The notes: generated by a model not told the origin, from the sequence alone. Positions 44,866 to 57,609 are shown, numbered from the stretch's first letter. The stretch is DNA of 64,000 bases from Marinobacter sp. (GCA_022565395.1 JAIUMV010000014.1:1-64000), one strand, 5' to 3'. Numbers and translations: made by a program.

Positions 44866-45537
44866 ATGACTGTTAAATCTGCTTTTCGTAAAACCGCCCT
44901 GGCTTCTGGTGTTGCCCTGTTCGCCCTGGCAGCACCCACTCACGCCCTTGACCTCGGCGCTTACGTCGAGCTCGTTGGCTCAAAAGGTGTAGACTCCACC
45001 GACAACTACGCGGGCACTGTTGAGTTCGGCCTGGAAGCCGAGCATGAGTCCGGCCTTTATGGCGCCCTGATCTTTACCTCTACTGACCTGCTGAACGAGT
45101 CCGAAGGCGAGCTGAGCGAAATCGAAATCAACGCTGGCTTCGCCTACGATGTCAGCGAGATGTTTGGCGTCGATGTGGGTGTAAGCTACTACAACGACAC
45201 CAAGTTCAGCACCAGCAGCGGTGACGGTAACGAGGCCTACCTGGGTGTCTACTCTTCACCGATGGATAACCTGGACGTTTCGTTCTACTTCTTCCAGAGC
45301 CTGGAAACCAGCGATGCAAACTACATTGAGCTGGAAGGTGCCTATGACTTCGGTACCTTTGACGCTTACGCCCTGTACACCTATGAGATGTTCGATGGCG
45401 ACGAAGTGGGCCAGAGCCTGGAGCTGGGCGCAGGTAAAGGCCTGAGCGACAATACCTACATCAACCTGGCGTACATCGCGGACCTGAAAAAGAGCCGTAA
45501 CGGCGCATTTGAACTGACCTGGACCTACAGCTTCTAA
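44866..45537 (+). CDS. Small outer-membrane beta-barrel protein (TorF/Gcw_chp porin-like)
   Basis: Exported protein of 223 aa. Signal peptide with cleavage near PTHA-LDLG; the rest is short amphipathic strands alternating with acidic turns (YVELVGSKG, GTVEFGLEAEHESGLYGALIF, YIELEGAYDFGTFDAYALYTYEM) and ends in a C-terminal Phe (LTWTYSF), the outer-membrane barrel signature. It resembles the TorF/Gcw_chp family of putative porins, but I am not certain of the family. ATG 44866 has GGGAGAG at proper distance. It has its own sigma-54 promoter matching that of the PEP-CTERM gene, so it is probably part of the same regulon. Confidence 0.75.
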   Translation: MTVKSAFRKTALASGVALFALAAPTHALDLGAYVELVGSKGVDSTDNYAGTVEFGLEAEHESGLYGALIFTSTDLLNESEGELSEIEINAGFAYDVSEMFGVDVGVSYYNDTKFSTSSGDGNEAYLGVYSSPMDNLDVSFYFFQSLETSDANYIELEGAYDFGTFDAYALYTYEMFDGDEVGQSLELGAGKGLSDNTYINLAYIADLKKSRNGAFELTWTYSF

Positions 45538-45551
45538 GAAGCAACGGGGTA

Positions 45552-45590
45552 AAAAAAACCTCTCCACCCAACCGGGGGAGAGGTTTTTTT
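45552..45590. terminator. Bidirectional Rho-independent terminator
   Basis: AAAAAAAACCTCTCC ... GGAGAGGTTTTTTT forms an 8-bp or longer stem with T-tracts in both directions. It serves both the barrel-protein gene on the plus strand and greA on the minus strand. Confidence 0.9.
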
Positions 45591-45616
45591 ATGCACCATC
45601 CCTGGCGCACGCGCAA

Positions 45617-46093
45617 TCAGAGGTGTTCGACGGAGTCGATCTCGTACTCGACAGTGCCAGATGGCACTTTGATAGCCACAATATCACCTTCCATCTTGCC
45701 GACCAGTGCGCGGGCAATGGGGGATGAAATGGAGATTTTGCCGGCTTTGATATCGGACTCATCTTCACCACAGATCTGATAGGTTACTTCCTGATCGGTA
45801 TCCATATTGATCAGTCGCACAGTAACACCGAAGAGCACTTTACCGGTGCGCTCGATCTTGGTGATATCAATCACCTGAGCCGCGGACAACTTGGACTCGA
45901 TTTCCTGAATCCGGCCTTCAATAAAGCCCTGTTGCTCACGCGCCGCGTGGTACTCGGCATTCTCTTTAAGATCGCCGTGTTCGCGGGCTTCGGCAATGGC
46001 AGCGATAACCTTGGGGCGCTCAACCGACTTCAGATGGCTAAGCTCTTCCCGCAGGCGCGCTTCGCCATTGATTGTCATGGGAATACGTTCCAT
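45617..46093 (-). CDS. greA: Transcription elongation factor GreA
   Basis: RNA-cleavage stimulatory factor of 158 aa, full family length. N-terminal coiled coil with [18 protein letters not shown], the conserved tip [18 protein letters not shown] with acidic residues that act in the RNA polymerase secondary channel, and a C-terminal FKBP-like domain ([18 protein letters not shown]). It starts ten bases after carB and is the last gene of the carA-carB-greA operon. Confidence 0.97.
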   Translation of the reverse strand: MERIPMTINGEARLREELSHLKSVERPKVIAAIAEAREHGDLKENAEYHAAREQQGFIEGRIQEIESKLSAAQVIDITKIERTGKVLFGVTVRLINMDTDQEVTYQICGEDESDIKAGKISISSPIARALVGKMEGDIVAIKVPSGTVEYEIDSVEHL

Positions 46094-46103
46094 AGCTTTG
46101 CTC

Positions 46104-49100
46104 TTATTTACCTGCGTGGAGATCCTGGAGGCGACGAACCGTGCGCTCCGGACCAAATTTAATGGCACGACAGAGGGCCTCACCACCCGCCAGCGTGGTG
46201 GTGTAGGTGACCTTGGTCTGCAGGGCGGACTGGCGAATCTGTGCCGAGTCCACAATAGCCTTGCGACCTTCCGTCGTGTTGATGATCAACTGCACCTGGC
46301 CATTCTTGATAGCATCAACAATGTGCGGACGGCCTTCGCCCACTTTATTGACCCGCTCAACATCAATGCCTGCATCTCGCAGGGCTTTGGCGGTGCCGTT
46401 GGTGGCAATCAGGCGGAAGCCGGTGGCAACCAGGTCACGACCCAGGCGCACAGCAGCTTCCTTGTCCACATCCCGAACCGAGATGAAAGCCACACCCTGC
46501 TCGGGCAGGCGCTCACCCGCTGCCAATGCGGCTTTGGCAAAGGCCTCATCAAAGCTCTCACCAATACCCATAACCTCGCCGGTGGATTTCATTTCCGGGC
46601 CAAGTATGGGGTCAACAGCGGGGAACTTGTTGAACGGGAACACCGATTCTTTCACCGCGTAATGCGCCGGCACGATCTCAGCGGTAAAGCCCTGCTCTGC
46701 CAGGCTCTTGCCCGCCATTACCCGTGCTGCGACTTTGGCCAGCGATGCACCAATAGCCTTGGACACAAAAGGTACGGTACGGGACGCACGCGGGTTCACT
46801 TCGATAACGTAGATTACGCCATCCTGCCAGGCCAGCTGTACGTTCATCAGGCCAACCACTTCCAGCTCCAGCGCCATGCGCTTGACCATGTCACGCATTT
46901 CGTCCTGCACTTCAGCCGGCAGGCTGTAAGGCGGCAAAGAACAGGCGGAGTCACCGGAGTGAACACCGGCCTGCTCGATATGCTGCATGATGCCACCGAT
47001 CACCACGTCCTTACCGTCACAGATAGCGTCGATATCCACCTCGATGGCGGCGTTGAGGAAGTGGTCCAGCAGCACGGGGCTGTCATTGGAGACCAGCACG
47101 GCATCGCGCATGTAGCGCACCAGCTCTTCCTCGTTATAGACGATCTCCATGGCGCGGCCACCAAGAACGTAAGACGGGCGCACCACCAGCGGGTAGCCAA
47201 TCTCACGGGCCGCCAGTACGCCTTCTTCGTGACTGCGCACGGTGGCATTCTGGGGCTGGCGCAGGCCAAGGCGGTTGATCATCTGCTGGAACCGCTCGCG
47301 GTCTTCCGCCCGGTCGATGGCGTCAGGGCTGGTGCCGATAATGGGTACACCAGCGGCTTCCAGGCCACGGGCCAGCTTCAGCGGGGTTTGGCCACCATAC
47401 TGAACAATTACACCCTTGGGTTTTTCGATACGTACGATTTCCAGTACGTCTTCCAGGGTGATGGGCTCAAAGTAGAGACGATCGGAGGTGTCATAGTCAG
47501 TGGACACGGTTTCCGGGTTACAGTTGATCATGATGGTTTCATAACCATCCTCGCGCATGGCAAGGGCGGCATGTACACAGCAGTAATCAAATTCGATACC
47601 CTGGCCGATACGGTTGGGGCCGCCACCGATAACGATGATCTTCTCGCGGTCGGAGGGCTGGGCCTCGCACTCTTCCTCGTAGGTGGAGTACATGTACGCC
47701 GTGGAGGACGCAAACTCAGCAGCACAGGTGTCCACGCGCTTGTAGACCGGCAGCACGTTGAGATCTTCCCGCAGCTTGCGCACACTGGTTTCAGAAACGC
47801 TCAACAGTTTGGCGATGCGCGCATCCGAGAAGCCTTTGCGCTTCAGGCGGTACAGGGTAGCCTGGTCAATATCAGTCTTGCCTGCGGTTTTGAGGGCCTC
47901 CTCATCCTTGATCAGATCTTCGATCTGTACCAGGTACCAGGGGTCCACCTTGGTGTAGTTGAACACATCCTCGACCGACATGCCGGCACGGAAGGCGTCA
48001 CCGATGTACCAGATGCGATTGGCACCGGGGATGCTCAGCTCGCGAATCAGGGTTTCGCGGCCAAGATCGGTGTTGAAGTCCACCATGTTCTCGAAGCCTT
48101 CGGAACCGACTTCCAGACCACGCAGTGCTTTCTGCAGGGATTCCTGGAAGGTGCGGCCAATGGCCATGACCTCACCTACAGACTTCATCTGGGTGGTAAG
48201 GCGGGCATCCGCCTGGGGGAATTTCTCGAAGGTGAACCGCGGCACCTTGGTGACCACGTAGTCGATACTGGGTTCGAAAGAGGCCGGGGTTACACCGCCG
48301 GTAATCTCATTGCTCAACTCATCAAGGGTGTAACCCACCGCCAGTTTCGCCGCCACCTTGGCAATGGGGAAACCGGTGGCCTTGGAGGCCAGGGCTGAGG
48401 AGCGAGACACCCGGGGGTTCATCTCGATGACCACCATGCGGCCATCTTCGGGGTTAACACCGAACTGGACGTTGGAGCCGCCGGTTTCCACGCCGATCTC
48501 ACGCAGAACCGCCAGGGAGGCGTTCCGCATGATCTGGTATTCCTTGTCAGTGAGGGTCTGCGCCGGGGCTACGGTGATTGAGTCACCGGTGTGAACGCCC
48601 ATGGCATCAAAGTTTTCGATAGCACAGACGATGATACAGTTGTCGTTTTTGTCACGGACAACTTCCATCTCGTACTCTTTCCAGCCGATCAGAGACTCGT
48701 CGATCAACAACTCGCTGGTGGGCGAGAGATCCAGACCGCGGGTACAGATCTCTTCAAACTCTTCACGGTTGTAGGCAATACCACCACCGGAACCACCCAT
48801 GGTGAAGGATGGCCGGATAATGCAAGGGAAGCCGATATGGTCGAGCACCTGGAAGGCTTCTTCCATGGAGTGGGCGATAGAGGCGCGGGGGCACTCCAGG
48901 CCAATGGCCTTCATCGCTTTGTCAAAGCGCTCACGGTCCTCGGCTTTGTCGATGGTGTCGGCGTTGGCACCGATCATCTCAACACCAAACTCTTGCAGTA
49001 CACCGTGCTTTTCCAGATCCAGGGCACAGTTCAGTGCGGTCTGGCCACCCATGGTAGGCAGCAAGGCGTCAGGGCGCTCTTTCTCGATGATCTTGGCAAC

Positions 49101-49319
49101 GGTTTTCCAGGTGATAGGCTCGATATAGGTGGCGTCCGCCATCACCGGGTCGGTCATGATGGTAGCCGGGTTGGAGTTCACCAGAATAACCCGGTAGCCC
49201 TCTTCCCGCAGGGCCTTACAGGCCTGGGCGCCGGAGTAGTCAAACTCGCAGGCCTGCCCGATCACAATCGGGCCAGCCCCGAGGATCAGGATACTTTTAA
49301 TGTCGGTACGTTTTGGCAT
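46104..49319 (-). CDS. carB: Carbamoyl-phosphate synthase large subunit
   Basis: Protein of 1071 aa, standard length. Two homologous ATP-grasp halves ([22 protein letters not shown] at the N-terminus and [20 protein letters not shown] near 560) and a C-terminal MGS-like allosteric domain (about 935-1071). With CarA it makes carbamoyl phosphate for arginine and pyrimidines. It follows carA by 68 bases. Confidence 0.98.
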   Translation of the reverse strand: MPKRTDIKSILILGAGPIVIGQACEFDYSGAQACKALREEGYRVILVNSNPATIMTDPVMADATYIEPITWKTVAKIIEKERPDALLPTMGGQTALNCALDLEKHGVLQEFGVEMIGANADTIDKAEDRERFDKAMKAIGLECPRASIAHSMEEAFQVLDHIGFPCIIRPSFTMGGSGGGIAYNREEFEEICTRGLDLSPTSELLIDESLIGWKEYEMEVVRDKNDNCIIVCAIENFDAMGVHTGDSITVAPAQTLTDKEYQIMRNASLAVLREIGVETGGSNVQFGVNPEDGRMVVIEMNPRVSRSSALASKATGFPIAKVAAKLAVGYTLDELSNEITGGVTPASFEPSIDYVVTKVPRFTFEKFPQADARLTTQMKSVGEVMAIGRTFQESLQKALRGLEVGSEGFENMVDFNTDLGRETLIRELSIPGANRIWYIGDAFRAGMSVEDVFNYTKVDPWYLVQIEDLIKDEEALKTAGKTDIDQATLYRLKRKGFSDARIAKLLSVSETSVRKLREDLNVLPVYKRVDTCAAEFASSTAYMYSTYEEECEAQPSDREKIIVIGGGPNRIGQGIEFDYCCVHAALAMREDGYETIMINCNPETVSTDYDTSDRLYFEPITLEDVLEIVRIEKPKGVIVQYGGQTPLKLARGLEAAGVPIIGTSPDAIDRAEDRERFQQMINRLGLRQPQNATVRSHEEGVLAAREIGYPLVVRPSYVLGGRAMEIVYNEEELVRYMRDAVLVSNDSPVLLDHFLNAAIEVDIDAICDGKDVVIGGIMQHIEQAGVHSGDSACSLPPYSLPAEVQDEMRDMVKRMALELEVVGLMNVQLAWQDGVIYVIEVNPRASRTVPFVSKAIGASLAKVAARVMAGKSLAEQGFTAEIVPAHYAVKESVFPFNKFPAVDPILGPEMKSTGEVMGIGESFDEAFAKAALAAGERLPEQGVAFISVRDVDKEAAVRLGRDLVATGFRLIATNGTAKALRDAGIDVERVNKVGEGRPHIVDAIKNGQVQLIINTTEGRKAIVDSAQIRQSALQTKVTYTTTLAGGEALCRAIKFGPERTVRRLQDLHAGK

Positions 49320-49387
49320 GTCGTTCTAAACCTGTCAGCAGCTGTCTGTCGTGTGCGGCGCAAAACGCGGCATTCAAGGTGCGGGCA

Positions 49388-50533
49388 TCAGCTCGCGCGT
49401 TCTTCCATCAACCGGATAAACTGGTCAAACAGCGGGGCCACATCATGGGGGCCGGGGCTGGCTTCAGGGTGACCCTGGAAGCTGAACGCAGGTTTATCAG
49501 TGCGGCGAATGCCCTGGAGCGTGCCGTCAAACAGGGATTTGTGCGTGGCTTCCAGGCTGGCAGGCAAACTTGCCTCATCAACTGCGAAACCGTGGTTCTG
49601 GCTGGTGATCATCACCGTGCCATCGGCCAGATCCTGCACCGGATGGTTGGCACCATGATGGCCGTGGCCCATCTTCACTGTACGGGCGCCACTGGCCAGG
49701 GCCAGCAACTGGTGCCCCAGGCAGATACCGAATACGGGGGTATCCGTTTCCAGCACCGCCTTGATGGCCTGAATGGCGTAATCACAAGGCTCTGGGTCAC
49801 CAGGGCCGTTAGACAGGAAGACACCGTCCGGCTTCATGGCCAGCACATCGGCCGCCGGCGTCTGGGCGGGCACTACGGTAATGTCGCAGCCACGCGCTGC
49901 CAGCATACGCAGAATATTAAGTTTCACACCGAAATCGTAGGCGACAACCTTGAAACGGGGCTCTGTCAGGGTGCCGTAACCCTGCTCCAGATCCCACTCG
50001 GTTTGCGACCAGGTCCAGGTCTGCTTGGCGCAGACTTCCTTCGCCAGGTCCATGCCTTTCAAGCCTGGGAACGCCTTGGCCAGCTCCAGCGCACGCTCAG
50101 CGGTGGCATTCGGCCCCGCCACAATGGCGCCGTTCTGGGAGCCTTTTTCCCGCAGGATGCGAGTCAGGCGACGGGTGTCAATCTCAGCAATACCCACCAC
50201 ATTGCTGTCTCGCAGATAGGCGTCCAGCGCCTTCTGGCTGCGCCAGTTGCTGACCAGCAACGGCAGGTTACGGATCACCAGGCCTGCCGCGTGGATACGG
50301 TCAGACTCTACGTCCTCTTCGTTGACGCCGGTGTTACCAATGTGGGGATACGTCAGGGTGACGATCTGACGCGCGTAAGACGGGTCCGTCAGGATTTCCT
50401 GATAACCGGTCATGGCGGTGTTGAAGACGACCTCGCCGCTGGTTTCGCCATCAGCGCCGATAGCGATGCCTGTGAACAGGCTTCCGTCTGCGAGTGCCAG
50501 GATTGCGGGTGTACTCAAGGCTTGTATCCTCAT
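49388..50533 (-). CDS. carA: Carbamoyl-phosphate synthase small (glutaminase) subunit
   Basis: Glutamine-hydrolysing subunit of 381 aa. The class I amidotransferase domain contains [12 protein letters not shown] with the nucleophile Cys, and [10 protein letters not shown] with the catalytic His/Glu. The N-terminal half has the CPSase signature [18 protein letters not shown] 50533 matches the family N-terminus; the in-frame GTG at 50572 would add 13 residues, with no clear Shine-Dalgarno at either site. It has a leader with an attenuator-like terminator and a strong promoter upstream. Confidence 0.96.
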   Translation of the reverse strand: MRIQALSTPAILALADGSLFTGIAIGADGETSGEVVFNTAMTGYQEILTDPSYARQIVTLTYPHIGNTGVNEEDVESDRIHAAGLVIRNLPLLVSNWRSQKALDAYLRDSNVVGIAEIDTRRLTRILREKGSQNGAIVAGPNATAERALELAKAFPGLKGMDLAKEVCAKQTWTWSQTEWDLEQGYGTLTEPRFKVVAYDFGVKLNILRMLAARGCDITVVPAQTPAADVLAMKPDGVFLSNGPGDPEPCDYAIQAIKAVLETDTPVFGICLGHQLLALASGARTVKMGHGHHGANHPVQDLADGTVMITSQNHGFAVDEASLPASLEATHKSLFDGTLQGIRRTDKPAFSFQGHPEASPGPHDVAPLFDQFIRLMEERAS

Positions 50534-50616
50534 CGTGTGGCGTATCGTCAGTTCCGATTGAGGTGCGGGCACACTCTAACGTCACGGACAGGAACGCAAG
50601 CGCAAATTCAGGTCGC

Positions 50617-50654
50617 AAAAAAGCGAGAGGAGGTATCCAATACCCCGTCCCGCT
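50617..50654 (-). terminator. Intrinsic terminator in the carA leader (possible attenuator)
   Basis: On the minus strand the RNA reads AGCGGGACGGGGTAT-TGG-ATACCTCCTCTCGCT followed by TTTTT. That is a 15-bp stem with one mismatch and a few G-U pairs. It lies downstream of the carA promoter at 50703-50731 and 80 bases before carA, so it would stop transcripts before carA unless overridden. It could also act as the terminator of dapB if the promoter call is wrong. Confidence 0.75.
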
Positions 50655-50702
50655 TTGATGTCATTGTCGTTTCGGCTATGCGTGGTGCAGTTAAACCTCT
50701 TT

Positions 50703-50731
50703 ATTATAAGAAGTCTGACCACCAGTGTCTA
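50703..50731 (-). promoter_or_regulatory. Sigma-70 promoter of carA-carB-greA
   Basis: On the minus strand TAGACA (50731-50726) and TATAAT (50708-50703) are separated by 17 bases: one mismatch in -35, perfect -10. The start would be near 50696, giving a leader of about 160 bases before carA. Confidence 0.75.
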
Positions 50732-50792
50732 TTACGAAGGGCTTTGGATCTGATATTGGCGCGGAGGCCACTGAAAGGAAAGACTATTTTTA

Positions 50793-50950
50793 GCCGCGGA
50801 ATCCGCGGAAGAACGCGGAAAACACAGACAAGCTTAATAGCCAAGCCTGATCATGCCACTGCGAGCGTAGCGACTATCATCACCCCGCCGGTGCCCTTAG
50901 CTAAAACTCTTTCCGTCCTTTTTTCCGCGTTCTTCCGCGGATTCCGCGGC
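50793..50950. repeat. Long perfect inverted repeat, MITE-like
   Basis: A 30-base arm at 50793-50822 (GCCGCGGAATCCGCGGAAGA...) is repeated as its exact reverse complement at 50921-50950, with T- and A-rich extensions outside and about 98 bases between. Each arm also folds on itself (CCGCGGA-A-TCCGCGG). The element sits between carA's promoter and the dapB stop (50962). The loop holds no gene. Confidence 0.8.
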
Positions 50951-50961
50951 AAAAAAAACAA

Positions 50962-52901
<1,940 letters not shown>

Positions 52902-53022
52902 GCTGTTAATCCTGTTTAAACCCTCAACGGGAGGGGCACTTCACTGCATCGGTGCGCTACCCGACAAATGGACAGCGCTGAAGCTGCCGGGGACCGGCAT
53001 GATACCGGGGTTCCCAGAATGA

Positions 53023-53056
53023 GGAAACGCGGGAGAGGCCTCCCCCGCGTTTCTTT
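53023..53056 (-). terminator. Hairpin between dnaK and dnaJ
   Basis: GAAACGCGGGAGAGGCCTCCCCCGCGTTTC-type stem of about 13 bp just after the dnaK stop. On the minus strand only CTCATTC follows, so termination is probably partial, tuning the DnaK to DnaJ ratio. Confidence 0.6.
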
Positions 53057-53077
53057 TCACTCACAACAAACGTGCGT

Positions 53078-54994
53078 TTAACGCTTGTCGTCGTCCTTCA
53101 CTTCTTCGAACTCGGCGTCCACCGCGTCATCGCTGGCGCCGGCCTGAGGCTGCTCGCCTGCATCCGCAGGCTGGGCCTGATCGGCGTACATCTTCTGCGC
53201 CAGCTCAGAGGAGACTTCCGTCAGCTTCTGGGTCTTGGCTTCAATGTCAGCCTTATCAGTGCCGGTCAGCGCCTCTTCCAGGTCCTTGATGGCAGCTTCG
53301 ATGGACTCACGCTCGCTGTCAGTCACCTTGTCACCGGCTTCTTTCAGAGTCTTGCGTACCGCGTGCACCATGGCATCACCCTGGTTGCGGGTTTGCACCA
53401 GCTCCTCGAACTTGCGATCTTCCTCGGCGTTGGCCTCGGCATCATTCACCATCTTCTGGATTTCGTCGTCGCTCAGACCAGAAGACGCCTTGATGACGAT
53501 GGACTGCTCTTTGCCTGTCGCCTTGTCTTTGGCGGACACGTTCAGGATACCGTTGGCGTCGATGTCGAAGGTTACTTCGATCTGCGGCACACCGCGGGGC
53601 GCCGGCGGGATATCCGCCAGGTCAAAGCGGCCCAGTGACTTGTTCTGGGATGCCTGCTTACGCTCACCCTGCACCACGTGAATGGTTACCGCAGTCTGGC
53701 TGTCATCAGCCGTTGAGAACACCTGCGACTTTTTGGTCGGGATGGTGGTGTTCTTCTCGATCAGCGGCGTGGCCACACCGCCCATGGTTTCGATACCCAG
53801 CGTCAGCGGCGTTACATCCAGCAGCAGTACGTCTTTCACATCACCGGACAGAACCGCGGCCTGAATAGCAGCACCCATGGCAACCGCTTCATCGGGGTTA
53901 ACATCCTTACGCGGCTCTTTGCCGAAGAAGGCTTTGACCTTGTCCTGCACCAGCGGCATACGGGTCTGACCACCAACCAGGATAACCTCGTCAATTTCAC
54001 TCGCACTCAGGCCCGCGTCCTGCAGTGCGATTTTGCAGGGCTCCAGGCTGCGCTCCACCAGATCCTCAACCAGGGATTCCAGCTTGGCACGGGTCAATTT
54101 GACGTTCATGTGCTTGGGACCACTGGCATCCGCCGTGATGTAGGGCAGATTAACGTCAGTCTGCTGGCTGCTGGACAGCTCGATTTTGGCCTTCTCGCCA
54201 GCCTCTTTCAGCCGCTGCATGGCCAGGGAGTCGCCGCGCAGGTCAATACCGCTGTCTTTCTTGAACTGGTCAGCCAGATACTCGATAACCTTGAGGTCGA
54301 AGTCCTCACCACCCAGGAAAGTGTCGCCGTTGGTGGCCAACACTTCAAACTGGTGCTCACCATCCACGTCAGCAATTTCGATGATGGACAGGTCGAAAGT
54401 ACCACCACCCAGGTCGTAAACGGCGATGGTGCGGTCACCGCTTCTCTTGTCCAGACCATAGGCCAGCGCCGCCGCGGTAGGCTCGTTGATGATCCGTTTT
54501 ACTTCCAGACCGGCGATCTTGCCGGCATCTTTGGTCGCCTGACGCTGGCTGTCGTTGAAATAGGCCGGCACGGTAATAACCGCCTCGGTTACCTTCTCGC
54601 CCAGGTAATCCTCTGCGGTTTTCTTCATCTTTTTCAGCACTTCCGCAGAGATCTGCGGCGCGGCCATTTTCTTGCCTTTCACTTCGACCCAGGCGTCACC
54701 GTTATCCGCCTTGACGATGCTGTAGGGCACCATCTTGATGTCCTTCTGCACCACGTTGTCATCAAAGCGACGACCAATCAGCCGCTTGATGGCAAACAGG
54801 GTGTTGGTGGGGTTGGTGACGGCCTGACGCTTGGCAGACTGACCTACCAGAATCTCGCCATCGTCGGTGTAGGCAATGATGGACGGGGTGGTGCGATCGC
54901 CTTCTGCATTCTCAATCACTTTGACCTTGTCACCATCCATGATGGCAACGCAGGAGTTGGTGGTCCCCAGGTCGATACCGATAATTTTGCTCAT
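53078..54994 (-). CDS. dnaK: Chaperone DnaK (Hsp70)
   Basis: Hsp70 of 638 aa. N-terminal ATPase domain beginning [17 protein letters not shown], with phosphate loop [13 protein letters not shown] and [11 protein letters not shown], the interdomain linker [12 protein letters not shown], substrate-binding domain, helical lid, and C-terminal EEVKDD motif. ATG 54994 has GGAG seven bases upstream; the longer in-frame extension is discarded. Follows grpE. Confidence 0.98.
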   Translation of the reverse strand: MSKIIGIDLGTTNSCVAIMDGDKVKVIENAEGDRTTPSIIAYTDDGEILVGQSAKRQAVTNPTNTLFAIKRLIGRRFDDNVVQKDIKMVPYSIVKADNGDAWVEVKGKKMAAPQISAEVLKKMKKTAEDYLGEKVTEAVITVPAYFNDSQRQATKDAGKIAGLEVKRIINEPTAAALAYGLDKRSGDRTIAVYDLGGGTFDLSIIEIADVDGEHQFEVLATNGDTFLGGEDFDLKVIEYLADQFKKDSGIDLRGDSLAMQRLKEAGEKAKIELSSSQQTDVNLPYITADASGPKHMNVKLTRAKLESLVEDLVERSLEPCKIALQDAGLSASEIDEVILVGGQTRMPLVQDKVKAFFGKEPRKDVNPDEAVAMGAAIQAAVLSGDVKDVLLLDVTPLTLGIETMGGVATPLIEKNTTIPTKKSQVFSTADDSQTAVTIHVVQGERKQASQNKSLGRFDLADIPPAPRGVPQIEVTFDIDANGILNVSAKDKATGKEQSIVIKASSGLSDDEIQKMVNDAEANAEEDRKFEELVQTRNQGDAMVHAVRKTLKEAGDKVTDSERESIEAAIKDLEEALTGTDKADIEAKTQKLTEVSSELAQKMYADQAQPADAGEQPQAGASDDAVDAEFEEVKDDDKR

Positions 54995-55080
54995 ATATGT
55001 GCTCCAGTGCTCTGCAATGCGTTGTCCGGGCGGCCCGGGCAATTCTGTTTAGTGCCTATATTGGCGCTATCTGTTTTTTT

Positions 55081-55671
55081 TCAAGCCTGTTCGTCAATCT
55101 TTGGCGCATCTACGGCCTTCGCCACCACCACCATCGCCGGGCGAACCAAGCGATCATTAAGGGTGTAGCCTTTTTGCACCACAGCCACCACGGAATTGGG
55201 CTCGGCGCCAGGCGCGGGCACCATGGACATGGCCTCATGCAACTGCGGATCAAAAGGCTCGCCTACCGGGCTCAGCTGAACCACCTTGAATTTCTGCAGG
55301 CCGTTAACGAACAGGCCCAGTGTCATTTCCACACCTTCGCGAATGGACGCCAGGGCTTCCTCACCGGCTTGCCCTGCGGTGCTCTCAACGGCCTTCTCCA
55401 GGCTATCCACTACCGGCAGCAATTCTTTAACAAACTTTTCCAGCGCGAACTTATGCGCTTTCTCCACATCCAGCTCGGCGCGACGCCGCACATTCTGCAT
55501 TTCTGCCTGCGCCCGCAGCACCTGCTCCTGAGCATCTTTCAGTTGCGCCTGCAGCTGCGCTACTTCATCCAGCTCGGCAGCCTCGGCACCTTCGCCTTCT
55601 ACCTGTTCAGCCCCGGCGGCCTGCTCCAACGCTTCGTCAAGGGTGTCGTTGCGGTTTTCATCTGCGCTCAT
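55081..55671 (-). CDS. grpE: Nucleotide exchange factor GrpE
   Basis: DnaK co-chaperone of 196 aa. Acidic N-terminal tail, long coiled coil (about 35-90), then the beta-domain with [18 protein letters not shown] and [25 protein letters not shown] six bases before the ATG. First gene of the heat-shock operon, transcribed from a sigma-32 promoter. Confidence 0.97.
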   Translation of the reverse strand: MSADENRNDTLDEALEQAAGAEQVEGEGAEAAELDEVAQLQAQLKDAQEQVLRAQAEMQNVRRRAELDVEKAHKFALEKFVKELLPVVDSLEKAVESTAGQAGEEALASIREGVEMTLGLFVNGLQKFKVVQLSPVGEPFDPQLHEAMSMVPAPGAEPNSVVAVVQKGYTLNDRLVRPAMVVVAKAVDAPKIDEQA

Positions 55672-55731
55672 CAGTCACTCCTGGATATGCCTTGCCCGCT
55701 GAGGGCCAAAATTTCACGTTATTGCCCCGGG

Positions 55732-55759
55732 ATATGGGGCCCCCGCAAGTGATTTCAAG
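55732..55759 (-). promoter_or_regulatory. Sigma-32 heat-shock promoter of grpE-dnaK-dnaJ
   Basis: On the minus strand CTTGAA (55759-55754) and CCCCATAT (55739-55732) with a 14-base spacer match the sigma-32 consensus. About 60 bases upstream of the grpE ATG. Confidence 0.88.
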
Positions 55760-55786
55760 CCTGCGACAGGCAGCAATTTTAACAGC

Positions 55787-55864
55787 CTGTATAAATTCAC
55801 ATGCAGACATCTTGCAACCCACCAAAACACTGTATATATTCACATGCACTGTATATAAAAACAG
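55787..55864 (+). promoter_or_regulatory. Three tandem LexA boxes and promoter of recN
   Basis: CTGTATATAAAAACAG (55849-55864) is a perfect LexA box. Two weaker ones, CTGT-N8-ACAT, lie at 55787-55802 and 55830-55845. The middle one overlaps the -10 of a promoter TTGCAA-N17-TATATT (55812-55840). Multiple boxes upstream of recN are known in E. coli, where the gene is tightly SOS-controlled. Confidence 0.88.
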
Positions 55865-55884
55865 ACCCTTCCAGGGAGGCGGCC

Positions 55885-57564
55885 ATGCTACTTCAGTTGA
55901 CGGTATCCAACTACGCTATTGCCGAGCGCGTTGAACTCACGTTTCGCAACGGCATGACCGCCCTCACCGGCGAGACAGGCGCAGGCAAATCTATCGTTCT
56001 GGAGGCCCTTGGCCTGGTTATGGGCGGGCGGGCTGATGCCGGCGCCGTGCGCCATGGCGCCAAACGCGCGGACATTACCGCATCCTTTGACATCAGCCAG
56101 ATTCCCGCTGCCCAGGCATGGCTGCAGAACAATGATCTCGACGATGAGCAGGATTGCATCCTGCGCCGGGTGATCAGCAAGGATGGCCGCAGCAAGGCCT
56201 ATATCAACGGTCAGCCCTGCCCCCTGAGCCACCTGAAAGCGTTGGGCGCTGAGTTGATGGACATTCATAGCCAGCATCAGCACCAGTCCCTGTTATTGAA
56301 GGACAATCATCGCAAGTTGCTGGATGAGTTTGCGACTGCCGAATCCCAGGCACACACCGTACGTGACTGCTGGAAGCACTGGCAGCAAGCTCAGGCCCGA
56401 CTGCGGCAGCGCCAGCAAAACGCTGACAAGCTGGAAGCACGCCTGCAGCTGCTACGTTACCAGGTTGAGGAACTGGACCGCCTCAATCTGCAAAACGGCG
56501 AACTCGAAGCGCTAGAAAATGAGCAAGCCCAGCTCAGCCATGCCGAGAGCGTACTGCACAAGACCCATCAGGCCGCCACCCTCTGCACAGAAGATGACAA
56601 CAGCGCCGCGGACCTGGTGCGCCAGGCCGTACACCTGCTAGAAAACCTGCCGGTTGAGATTCCAGCACTGGCAGAAACCACCCAGATGCTGAACGAAGCC
56701 CACATCCAGCTAACGGAAGCGGGTGATAACCTGCGCCACTTCATGGACAGCTATGAGGCCGACCCTGCCCGCCTGCAGGAAGTCGAGGAGCGACTCAGCG
56801 TGATCTATCAGCTGGCCCGCAAGCACCGTATCAACCCGGATGAGCTGACAGCCCTGCACCAGCGGCTGGCAGAGGAGCTGGGTTCACTTGATGACAGTGA
56901 AGGTAGCCTGGAGCAACTGGCCGCGCAGGTTACCCAGTTCCGGGAAACCTATCAGCAAGCAGCCGATAAGTTAAGCGACATGCGCCAGGCAGCGGCGGCC
57001 ACGCTGGATAGCCGCATTGCCGAGCAGCTGACCCAGCTGAGCATGCCGGCGGTGCAGTTTGTTACCCGCCTGGAACCCCTGGCGGACCGTGAACCTTCAG
57101 CTAACGGCAACGAGGAAGTGGAGTTCCTGGTCAGCGCCAACCCCGGCCAACCTGCGCGCCCCTTACATAAAGTGGCGTCGGGAGGCGAGCTGTCACGCAT
57201 CAGCCTGGCCATTCAGGTAGTGGTTGCGCAGACCTCCAGCATCCCCACCCTGGTGTTTGACGAAGTGGATGTGGGTATCGGCGGCGGTACTGCAGAGGTG
57301 GTCGGCCGGCTGCTACGGGCACTGGGCGCCCGCGGCCAGGTATTATGTGTCACCCACCTGCCTCAGGTGGCATCACAGGCTCACCAGCACCTCTTTGTCC
57401 GCAAATACACCGAGCAGGACACCACCTTCTCCCAGATCGAGCTGCTGGATGACCAGGGTCGTATCCACGAGGTGGCCCGCATGCTTGGCGGTGTCGACCT
57501 GACAGAACAGACCATTGCCCACGCTCAGGAAATGTTTATCAAGGGGCAGGCAACACACCACTGA
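55885..57564 (+). CDS. recN: DNA repair protein RecN
   Basis: SMC-like ATPase of 559 aa acting in double-strand-break repair. Walker A GETGAGKS near residue 32, central coiled coils (about 150-370), the ABC signature KVASGGELSRISLAI and Walker B TLVFDEVDVGIGGGTAEVV. ATG 55885 has GGGAGG upstream and lies after the LexA boxes; the upstream in-frame ATG at 55801 would start within the operators and is rejected. Confidence 0.97.
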   Translation: MLLQLTVSNYAIAERVELTFRNGMTALTGETGAGKSIVLEALGLVMGGRADAGAVRHGAKRADITASFDISQIPAAQAWLQNNDLDDEQDCILRRVISKDGRSKAYINGQPCPLSHLKALGAELMDIHSQHQHQSLLLKDNHRKLLDEFATAESQAHTVRDCWKHWQQAQARLRQRQQNADKLEARLQLLRYQVEELDRLNLQNGELEALENEQAQLSHAESVLHKTHQAATLCTEDDNSAADLVRQAVHLLENLPVEIPALAETTQMLNEAHIQLTEAGDNLRHFMDSYEADPARLQEVEERLSVIYQLARKHRINPDELTALHQRLAEELGSLDDSEGSLEQLAAQVTQFRETYQQAADKLSDMRQAAAATLDSRIAEQLTQLSMPAVQFVTRLEPLADREPSANGNEEVEFLVSANPGQPARPLHKVASGGELSRISLAIQVVVAQTSSIPTLVFDEVDVGIGGGTAEVVGRLLRALGARGQVLCVTHLPQVASQAHQHLFVRKYTEQDTTFSQIELLDDQGRIHEVARMLGGVDLTEQTIAHAQEMFIKGQATHH

Positions 57565-57609
57565 GCCCCGGCCCAGAGCACACATTCCCCTCTCGACCCT
57601 GAGAGTTTT

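Noticed and set aside
45996-48398. 800-codon open frame antisense to carB, and a similar one at 49313-51304 across carA
   Set aside because: Shadows of conserved carB and carA; His/Gly-rich composition without any domain; the second crosses a promoter, a terminator and an inverted repeat.
55801-55884. Upstream ATG extension of recN
   Set aside because: It would place the start within the LexA operators and promoter; ATG 55885 has the Shine-Dalgarno and family N-terminus.
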